Part shown: in pieces, positions 7,309 through 12,790 of the stretch | Numbering within the stretch: the first letter of the stretch is position 1 | Layout: every line of letters begins with the position of its first letter | Assembly: GCA_003230795.1 (NCBI GenBank) | Contig: QIGM01000207.1 | Location: 1-14,814 of the forward strand | Reading direction: 5' to 3' | DNA from: a bacterium | GTDB taxonomy: Bacteria > Bdellovibrionota_C > UBA2361 > SZUA-149 | DNA: 14,814 nt | Translations under genes and position numbers: made by a program | Notes under the pieces: model-generated | Told to the model about the DNA's origin: nothing | Databases searched by the model: none | Seen by the model: only the letters and a program-made list of their open reading frames with translations

Positions 7309-8058
7309 GTGAGGGCTTCTAGTCTCTTAGTAAAATCAGTTTTCCTTGGAGTGGCTTTAGTCGCAAGTGCCTCAAGCGCATCTGCTACAAGCTATCTCTA
7401 TAATCCAAATCCAACTCCTGAGCATAATCCAAATGCAGGTAGCATTGAGTATTTCTCAGTTACCTACGACGACGTAAGCCAATCGCTTGATCTCAAGGTC
7501 GTGCTTGAAGCGCATGAAGGAAAGCTTGCCGAAGGATTTACCCTTGCTATTAGCGACGGGCCAAATCCAAAAGGCAATGACCATTTAGCACTGCTCTATT
7601 TTGATGCTACGAACGATACTCCCATCCTGACAGCGTATGTCTACAATGGTGAGAACAATCAAACGAGTTATCTCACTGGTCCCACACTGCTAAACGCAAA
7701 TGATGCTCCAAACGGAACAAATGCCGTTGGATACGAGCTTGCTGGTACAAGTGCGACATTTTCATTTTCACTCGATGCTTCAGCGATTAACGATAATCCT
7801 GCCGCGAATGGCCTGGCGAATTGGCTCGGAATCGCTTTCGATGATTCAATTGGCGTATGGTTCCATCCCTTTGCTTCTTTGAGCACAGAGTACAATAACG
7901 AAGGAGCGCTTACCTATTGGCAAGGGCAGCAAGGGTGGTTAGACATTGCAGATCATAAATCCACGGAAGTACCGGAGCCTACTACTATGGCTTTGCTTGG
8001 AGCGGCGGTACTTGGGGGCGTGTATAGACGTCGAAAAGGAGAGGGTGGAGTGGCTTAG
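7309..8058 (+). CDS. PEP-CTERM sorting-signal protein
   Basis: An exported protein expected to be processed by an exosortase and retained at, or released from, the cell surface. Seen: an N-terminal signal peptide (residues 1-26, hydrophobic core about 8-20, probable cleavage after ASA) and a C-terminal PEP-CTERM tail: VPEPTT (221-226), a hydrophobic helix to about residue 239 and the basic cluster RRRK (240-243). The middle, about 190 aa, is rich in Asn, Ser and Thr and has no motif I recognise; it is probably a beta-rich exported domain. The start is GTG at 7309, because an in-frame TGA at 7297 blocks any earlier start and GAGGTG at 7298-7303 is well placed. A strong terminator follows. No exosortase gene lies in the window. 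Confidence 0.9.
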   Translation: MRASSLLVKSVFLGVALVASASSASATSYLYNPNPTPEHNPNAGSIEYFSVTYDDVSQSLDLKVVLEAHEGKLAEGFTLAISDGPNPKGNDHLALLYFDATNDTPILTAYVYNGENNQTSYLTGPTLLNANDAPNGTNAVGYELAGTSATFSFSLDASAINDNPAANGLANWLGIAFDDSIGVWFHPFASLSTEYNNEGALTYWQGQQGWLDIADHKSTEVPEPTTMALLGAAVLGGVYRRRKGEGGVA

Positions 8059-8082
8059 ACAAGGTTGTCATGGTTGCTTCTT

Positions 8083-8112
8083 AGGCCTGGGCTTAGTCCC
8101 AGGCCTTTTTTT
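8083..8112 (+). terminator. Rho-independent terminator after the PEP-CTERM gene
   Basis: AGGCCTGGG (8083-8091) and CCCAGGCCT (8098-8106) form a perfect 9-bp GC-rich stem with a CTTAGT loop, followed by a run of seven T (8106-8112). This is a textbook intrinsic terminator 24 nt after the stop codon. Confidence 0.95.
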
Positions 8113-8129
8113 GTTTGGAATTGGATTTT

Positions 8130-8221
8130 GCGAAGGCGCGTGTTGGTGGTGATATCTCTCCGGGCCAGGTGACTGGCGCACCTGTTCCCTGCGAGACATC
8201 ACCACCAACACGCGCCTTCGC
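8130..8221. repeat. Long inverted repeat, 24-bp perfect arms
   Basis: The arm at 8130-8153 is the exact reverse complement of 8198-8221. After one A/C mismatch the stem continues for 4 more pairs (8155-8158 with 8193-8196). Inside, CAGGTG (8166-8171) and CACCTG (8179-8184) make a second small hairpin. The whole 92 nt folds into one long cruciform or RNA hairpin. It follows the terminator directly and encodes nothing recognisable. It could be a dispersed palindromic unit or MITE-like remnant, a small RNA, or a terminator-like barrier. Confidence 0.9.
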
Positions 8222-8481
8222 CCGTGCAGTCGGAGCCAAGGTCGCTTGGGTTAGAGGTTTGAGGCCGGAAGAGTGTTGCTTGGATGGGGGAGGGGCTTGT
8301 CGAAGTGGGGGATTGCAGGGCAGAGTCTTGTGCAAGCACAAGACTCTGTTTGTTGCTGGTTGGTTGGGAGTTAAGGGGATGTTGGGGCTTTTGGTTGGCG
8401 TTTTTTTTGAGGTACTCAATCGATACCCATACGGATGTTTTTTGCGTTATAAATAGGCTTGGATTGATTACGGAGATGGAT
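8222..8481 (+). other. G-rich non-coding leader before the aminotransferase gene
   Basis: No gene is supported here, although a frame opens at 8284 in phase with the aminotransferase; its translation shows no family similarity. The plus strand is strongly G-rich. Four G-tracts at 8286-8290, 8292-8295, 8307-8311 and 8318-8320 could make a G-quadruplex with loops of 1, 11 and 6 nt. Eight T follow at 8401-8408. TATAAA at 8448-8453 is a plausible -10 for the aminotransferase, but no matching -35 is seen. Confidence 0.5.
8321..8348. other. Perfect 12-bp hairpin
   Basis: CAGAGTCTTGTG (8321-8332) and CACAAGACTCTG (8337-8348) are exact reverse complements around the loop CAAG. On the plus strand it is followed by TTTGTTG, so it may be a weak terminator or an RNA processing site in the aminotransferase leader region. 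Confidence 0.85.
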
Positions 8482-9567
8482 ATGATTTCTAAGAGAGCGC
8501 AGGCGGTTGATACTTCGGGGATTCGGCGGGTTTTTGAGCTGGCGGCGGCTTTGAAGGATCCTATTAATTTGAGTATTGGGCAGCCGGACTTTGGGGCTTT
8601 TCCGGAAGTGAAGGCGGCGGCGCGGGCTGCCGTGGATGAGGATCGTAGCGCTTATACTTTGTCTCAGGGGATTCCTCAGTTGCGGCAGAAGTTGCGGCAG
8701 AAGCTTGGAATTGAGAACGATGATTTAGATGTGCTGGTTACTGCGGGAGTGAGCGGGGGCTTGCTGCTTAGTTATTTGTGCCTGCTTGACCCAGGGGATG
8801 AAATTCTCATTCCTGATCCCTTCTTTTGTATTTACCGTGATATGGCCTACATGGTTAATGCGGTGCCTACCTATTATTCTGTGTATCCTGATTTTAAGCT
8901 ATCGGCGGAGCGAATTGAAGCTTCTATTACTTCTAAGACGAAAGCTATCATTGTTAACACACCGGCTAATCCTACTGGCTACGCTTGCTCGCAAGAGGAG
9001 CTTGATGAAGTCGTGGAGCTAGCGCGCGCTAAAGATCTCTATCTGCTTTATGATGAGATATACGATGTGTTTTGTTACGACTCTAAGCATCCAAGTTGTT
9101 TGCATGACTATGACAAGGCGGTGGCCTTAAACGGCTTCTCTAAATCGGCAGGAGTTCCGGGGTGGAGAATGGGCTATGTTGCGGCGCATCGAGAGCTTCT
9201 CGATGCGATGATTAAGCTGCAGCAGTATACTATCGTTTGTGCGAATTCAATCGGCCAATGGGCGATGCTTGAGGCTATCGATCACGACTTTAGCTCCTTA
9301 CTTGCTGATTACCGCAAGAAAAGAGACTTCATCGCAGAGGGCCTTTCTGGTAAGTATGAGTTTGTTCAACCTGGAGGAGCTTTCTATGTGTTTCCGAAAG
9401 CGCCTGGTGGAAAGGGACAGGAGTTTGTCGAACGCTGTATTGAAAAGAATCTACTTGTAGTGCCAGGACATGTCTTCTCTGAACATGATACCCACTTCCG
9501 CATTTCTTTTTCGGCCAGTTTAGATGTGCTCGAGCGAGGAGTGGAAGTTCTTCGTTCTCTTGCGTAG
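8482..9567 (+). CDS. Class I/II PLP-dependent aminotransferase (aspartate aminotransferase family)
   Basis: Transfers an amino group between an amino acid and a 2-oxo acid using pyridoxal phosphate, in the cytoplasm. Seen (from Met at 8482): NLSIGQPDFG (29-38), the substrate-binding Tyr of SAYTLSQGIPQLR (56-68), VTAGVSGGLLLSY (86-98), NTPANPTGY (159-167) with the PLP-contacting Asn, YDEIYD (190-195) with Asp and Tyr, the Schiff-base Lys221 in NGFSKSAGVPGWRMGYV (217-233) and the carboxylate-binding Arg340 in HFRISF. The length is 361 aa. GGAG at 8472-8475 sits 6 nt before ATG 8482, whereas ATG 8476 directly abuts it, so 8482 is preferred. The substrate cannot be deduced. Its first 100 or so codons are unusually G-rich compared with the rest. 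Confidence 0.92.
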   Translation: MISKRAQAVDTSGIRRVFELAAALKDPINLSIGQPDFGAFPEVKAAARAAVDEDRSAYTLSQGIPQLRQKLRQKLGIENDDLDVLVTAGVSGGLLLSYLCLLDPGDEILIPDPFFCIYRDMAYMVNAVPTYYSVYPDFKLSAERIEASITSKTKAIIVNTPANPTGYACSQEELDEVVELARAKDLYLLYDEIYDVFCYDSKHPSCLHDYDKAVALNGFSKSAGVPGWRMGYVAAHRELLDAMIKLQQYTIVCANSIGQWAMLEAIDHDFSSLLADYRKKRDFIAEGLSGKYEFVQPGGAFYVFPKAPGGKGQEFVERCIEKNLLVVPGHVFSEHDTHFRISFSASLDVLERGVEVLRSLA

Positions 9568-9589
9568 TGAATCTTAGGGGTTAGCATTA

Positions 9590-10195
9590 ATGGAAGTAAA
9601 AGAGTTTCTTAGGTCTCGCCCAGAGGAGCATGTATGCCACCTGCAGCAGTTTGGCTTAGAGGCTGACGGTAAGTTTCGCGCTAGCTTTACCACGGTGTGC
9701 TGGTGGGATACTCCCGCCGAGCGGAACTACACTTTAAGCCTCGATCGAGTTCAGGAGTATTTACTTGTCGATCCCCCTGATAAAGATATCGTAGTGCTCT
9801 CTTGTGGTTTTGATAGCCCATTACTTTTAAATTATCAGCCAACATCTTCGATTTTTGGACAGGCGCCGCTGCCTGATCCGCCCCGCTTTTTTCATGAGTT
9901 CTATGAACTCATCCAAGGTACGCTTGGGATAAAGCGTGACCCAATAACGTATTTAAACTGGCAGGATAGTTTTCTCGGATGGCGCAATATGGTTCTTTCG
10001 AGAACGTATCGTATGTTGAACGGTCCAGCGCAGGTCGTCGACGGTGCTTCCGAACTACTCGAACGCCAAGTGGCAGATCACATAGTGCTACCCGATCACG
10101 TTGATGAGGATGCACCCTCAGTAGTTGTGCCTGAGGTGGCTTTAGAGTTTGGTAACTCTTGGGTGCTTGGAAGCAGTCTTAGCGTAGAGCTATGA
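9590..10195 (+). CDS. Hypothetical protein, 201 aa
   Basis: I do not recognise this protein. AGGGGT at 9576-9581 sits 8 nt before the ATG, and codon use resembles its neighbours, so it is very probably expressed. It starts 22 nt after the aminotransferase stop and may share its transcript. No signal peptide or membrane helix is visible. It is aromatic-rich (TVCWWDTPAERNYTLSLDRV near residues 35-54, NWQDSFLGWRNMVL near 123-136) and its C-terminal part is acidic. The stretch LVDPPDKDIVVLSCGFDSPL looks like an ordered beta region. A soluble cytoplasmic protein is likely. The gene converges on the LysM lipoprotein gene with only 4 nt between the stop codons. Confidence 0.75.
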   Translation: MEVKEFLRSRPEEHVCHLQQFGLEADGKFRASFTTVCWWDTPAERNYTLSLDRVQEYLLVDPPDKDIVVLSCGFDSPLLLNYQPTSSIFGQAPLPDPPRFFHEFYELIQGTLGIKRDPITYLNWQDSFLGWRNMVLSRTYRMLNGPAQVVDGASELLERQVADHIVLPDHVDEDAPSVVVPEVALEFGNSWVLGSSLSVEL

Positions 10196-10199
10196 CCCA

Positions 10200-11291
10200 C
10201 TACCGCTTTAAGTAGTCGTCTACTTCGGATTTTGGGAAAGGCTCCAAGCGCACGACTAGGTATTCCGGAATACGAATTACCTGCTTTAGCCGAAGCCTAT
10301 TGGCGTTTCTAAGCTTATTGATACGAGCGATGCGTTTAGCGTTCTCTGCGGTGCCGGTGTACCACCTTGATATGAGGCGCAGCGTTTCACCGCTGTAGAC
10401 AACGGTATGCTCGACGTCTCCGTCTGAAATCTTCAACACGGGTTCTTCTTTTTGCTTCGGTTTCGCTGGTGCCACTTTTTCTGCTGGCGTGTTCTCAAGC
10501 GAACTTAGTGTTGAAGAGGCTTTCGTCTTGGTAGGTTTGGCACTTGGTGGAAGTGTGCCTTGAAGCGGAGTGTGTGCCTTAGGGAAGGGAGCGATTTTGT
10601 TGACTTGCTCTTGTTTTGGACTATCGCCTTGAACCCCGTCAATATTCTTCTCGCTTAGTGAGGAACTCTTTGCGCTAATTCGTTCAATCTCGGCTTTCTT
10701 GCGGATTCGTTCCGCGTCATTTATGCGCTTCTTTACTTCTTTGGTGCGTTCTACTTCAGGGCTTACCGCTTCCTTCGTTGCTGTAGGAATGGGTAAGGCG
10801 GCGACAGGGGTGGCGCGTTCTGCACTCGAAGTCTGCGCAGTTTGAGCTTTCAGCCGCTCTTCTTGTTTTTGTCGTGGAGTTTTGCCCAAGAGAGCGAGCG
10901 CCTTTGGTGAGTCGACACGGAAAGGCCCACGAATGCTCCATTGATCTCCCATTTCGCCGAGGCGAAACATTTCAGATGGCTCTTTGTAGTAGAAGGTTAA
11001 CAACAGTGAACTGTCTCGGCGCGATCGCAACTCAATCGCATTAGGCTCACCGCGGTGTTTTAGGAAGCCGGACAAAGTTTCGCTCTTACTTGCTTCGACA
11101 GATAGAAATCGGTTTGGGTCTACGTAAGGATTATCTTTGCTGAGTAGCACAGGACCAACGTTAAGCAATACTTGCCGCAAGTAGTGGGGTTCGGGAGCGC
11201 TGGCTGCTGTTTTCCAAATCTTGGCGCAGCCGATGGAGTGGAAAGAAAGCAGTAGGAGTGCTGGGAGCAGTAATTTCGAAAGTGCGTTCAT
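10200..11291 (-). CDS. LysM-domain lipoprotein
   Basis: A probable envelope lipoprotein with a peptidoglycan-binding LysM module. Seen (from Met at 11291): a signal peptide with Lys6, hydrophobic core LLLPALLLLSF and a lipobox-like SIGC (Cys22); an N-terminal globular part to about residue 145; a long Lys/Glu/Pro/Ala-rich linker (about 150-285) with likely coiled coil around VKKRINDAERIRKKAEIERI; and a C-terminal LysM (about 295-346) with HTVVYSGETLRLISRWYTG, NKLRNANRLRLKQVIRIP. The frame stays open to an ATG at 11333 (14 residues longer, MTILSLLF...), but that would put an extra hydrophobic stretch and two arginines ahead of the signal peptide, so 11291 is preferred. Neither start has a clear Shine-Dalgarno. 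It lies downstream of mreB, and an envelope or cell-shape role is inferred. Confidence 0.85.
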   Translation of the reverse strand: MNALSKLLLPALLLLSFHSIGCAKIWKTAASAPEPHYLRQVLLNVGPVLLSKDNPYVDPNRFLSVEASKSETLSGFLKHRGEPNAIELRSRRDSSLLLTFYYKEPSEMFRLGEMGDQWSIRGPFRVDSPKALALLGKTPRQKQEERLKAQTAQTSSAERATPVAALPIPTATKEAVSPEVERTKEVKKRINDAERIRKKAEIERISAKSSSLSEKNIDGVQGDSPKQEQVNKIAPFPKAHTPLQGTLPPSAKPTKTKASSTLSSLENTPAEKVAPAKPKQKEEPVLKISDGDVEHTVVYSGETLRLISRWYTGTAENAKRIARINKLRNANRLRLKQVIRIPEYLVVRLEPFPKSEVDDYLKR

Positions 11292-11318
11292 GCGAGGAGA
11301 AGACCTAGTAAAGAGCAG

Positions 11319-11566
11319 GGATAATATAGTCATCGTGAAAAAAATTCCCGCCAGGGTATATTATATCGGAAATACTTTGATTTGATAAGGCCCTCTGCTT
11401 TGGCAACAGCCTTCAGTGGAAAAACCCCTGATCGGGGTTTTGCTGTGTCTTGATGACTATATTTGTTGTCTCCTACGGAGGGTCCGTTCAATCGCCACGG
11501 AGGCTCTTTTAGCTAAAATTGACGTATCTCAGGAAAGAAAAGCCTACGTTGCTCTTGAACGGAGGT
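11319..11566 (+). ncRNA. Structured RNA candidate, copy 1 (complete)
   Basis: An intergenic element of about 245 nt with a sister copy at the window end. Helices on the plus strand: P1, AATATAGTCATC (11323-11334) with GATGACTATATT (11452-11463), 12 perfect pairs; P2, ACAGC (11406-11410) with GCTGT (11442-11446), capped by the hairpin AAAACCCC/GGGGTTTT (11421-11441, loop TGATC); P3, CTCC/GGAG (11470-11480); P4, an imperfect stem pairing 11483-11505 with 11541-11563 (19 of 23 pairs). A linker TTTGTTGTC and a bulge GTGGA are shared by both copies. G-U pairs appear only if the plus strand is the RNA, which favours that strand. Read on the minus strand, the 11420-11441 hairpin ends in five U and could terminate mreB transcripts instead. 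I know no RNA family that fits. No promoter was identified. Confidence 0.6.
11360..11388 (-). promoter_or_regulatory. Sigma-70-type promoter for the LysM lipoprotein gene
   Basis: On the minus strand TTATCA (11388-11383) and a consensus TATAAT (11365-11360) are separated by exactly 17 nt. Transcription would begin near 11353, about 20 nt before the 11333 ATG and 62 nt before the preferred 11291 ATG. The promoter lies inside copy 1 of the structured element, which has no matching promoter in copy 2. Confidence 0.55.
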
Positions 11567-11598
11567 TCTACGAGATTTGATAGGAAACGGCTGTTACT

Positions 11599-12705
11599 CT
11601 AGGCGATACAAACGTGCCGCATCTCTTTGAAGTCCTCAAGCACAGTTCCGGTGCCGCGAACAATTGCGGTTAGCGGATTAGCGGCTCGTAGGAAGCGAAT
11701 GCTAGTTTCGAGGCTCAAACGCTCAGGCAATCCAGCCAGTAGTGCGCCACCGCCGGCGAGGTAAATACCTTTGCCAATGATGTCTTCAGCTAGCTCAGGA
11801 CTTGTTCGCTCTAAGGCTCGGTGAACTGCTTCGACAATCGCAGTGACCGGCTCTTTTAGTGCGCGACGAACTATCGCATCATCAATTACCATTTCGCGAG
11901 GAACTCCTGTTGCCAGGTCTCTGCCGAATATTTTTATTTCTCGAGTTTCAGACATTGGCATCGCCGAGCCAATAGTTATTTTAATTCGTTCTGCCTCAAA
12001 AATTCCAACTTGGAGGTTGAATGCACGACGAATGAAGTTCTCAATTGCCTCATCCATTTCGTCTCCAGCGATACGAACGGATTCGGAGTACACAGTAGAG
12101 CCCATGCTAATGACTGCGACCTCGGTTGTGCCACCACCAATATCAACGATCATGTTTCCGCCACACTCTGTCACTGGCATCCCTGAACCTATCGCTGCAG
12201 CCATCGGTTCTTCGATGAGGTGAATCTGTCGTGCGCCGCTTGCAAGGGCTGCGTCGATCACCGCGCGCTTTTCAACCATAGTGACGCCGGATGGTATGCT
12301 CACAACAAGGCGAGGGCGACGCAATTGCCAGCGTGTGGAAACTCTGGTGATGAAGTCTTTTATCATGAGATGGGTGATTTCGAAGTCGGCGATGACGCCA
12401 TCCTTCATTGGTCGAACGCAGCGAATTTTTTTCGACGTTTTCCCATACATGTCCTTAGCCGCTTTTCCGACCGCGACCGCTCTACCGTCCTCTTCTTGCA
12501 CGGCGACGACGCTCGGCTCATTTAGGACAATTCCCTTACCCTTAATGTAGACGAGGGTGTTGGCTGTTCCTAAGTCCATCGCCATGTCTTGAGACACCCA
12601 GCCACCAAATAATTTACTGAACCGCGGGGTTCTCGTTGTATTTGTGTCTCGAAGTGTTACTTCGCTTGGCCGAATTAGGTCGTGTTGTACAAGGTCAGTG
12701 GTCAC
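11599..12705 (-). CDS. mreB: Rod-shape-determining protein MreB
   Basis: A bacterial actin homologue that forms membrane-associated filaments and guides lateral cell-wall synthesis. Seen: phosphate-1 loop DLGTANT (44-50), LNEPSVVAV (61-69), GVIADFE (103-109), SIPSGVTMVEKRAV (136-149), EEPMAAAIGSG (165-175), phosphate-2 loop DIGGGTTEVAV (188-198) and the adenosine loop LAGGGALLAGL (316-326). At 368 aa it is about 20 residues longer than common MreB, all at the N-terminus. The start is GTG at 12705, with GAGG 5 nt upstream (AAGAGGAAGAC), and no other start lies before the actin core, so the extension appears real. Usual partners mreC and mreD do not follow; the next features are the structured element and the LysM lipoprotein. 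It lies 85 nt after the GAF gene and may be co-transcribed with it. Confidence 0.96.
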   Translation of the reverse strand: MTTDLVQHDLIRPSEVTLRDTNTTRTPRFSKLFGGWVSQDMAMDLGTANTLVYIKGKGIVLNEPSVVAVQEEDGRAVAVGKAAKDMYGKTSKKIRCVRPMKDGVIADFEITHLMIKDFITRVSTRWQLRRPRLVVSIPSGVTMVEKRAVIDAALASGARQIHLIEEPMAAAIGSGMPVTECGGNMIVDIGGGTTEVAVISMGSTVYSESVRIAGDEMDEAIENFIRRAFNLQVGIFEAERIKITIGSAMPMSETREIKIFGRDLATGVPREMVIDDAIVRRALKEPVTAIVEAVHRALERTSPELAEDIIGKGIYLAGGGALLAGLPERLSLETSIRFLRAANPLTAIVRGTGTVLEDFKEMRHVCIA

Positions 12706-12790
12706 GTCTTCCTCTTACTGTGTTACTTCAATTGCCCAATGCTGTGCTTTGAATGTGCGATTGACTCTAAAAATATCCCCAAAAAATTAT

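Noticed and set aside
8115..8456. 113-aa plus-strand frame across the inverted repeats
   Set aside because: It is made of the translated palindromes and the G-rich region, with no ribosome binding site or family similarity; the overlapping minus-strand frame at 8093-8419 fails for the same reasons.
8284..8481. 66-codon upstream extension of the aminotransferase
   Set aside because: The extra residues match no aminotransferase N-terminus, and a good Shine-Dalgarno lies just before 8482.
11452..11505. Integron attC-like site suggested by GTTGTC and AGGC motifs in the repeated element
   Set aside because: The core GTTRRRY and its partner RYYYAAC are not present in the right places, and no integrase or cassette is nearby.
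11521..11540. CTGAGAT on the minus strand, as in TPP riboswitches
   Set aside because: The other conserved TPP motifs, such as the ACCTGAT block with its pairing partners, are absent.
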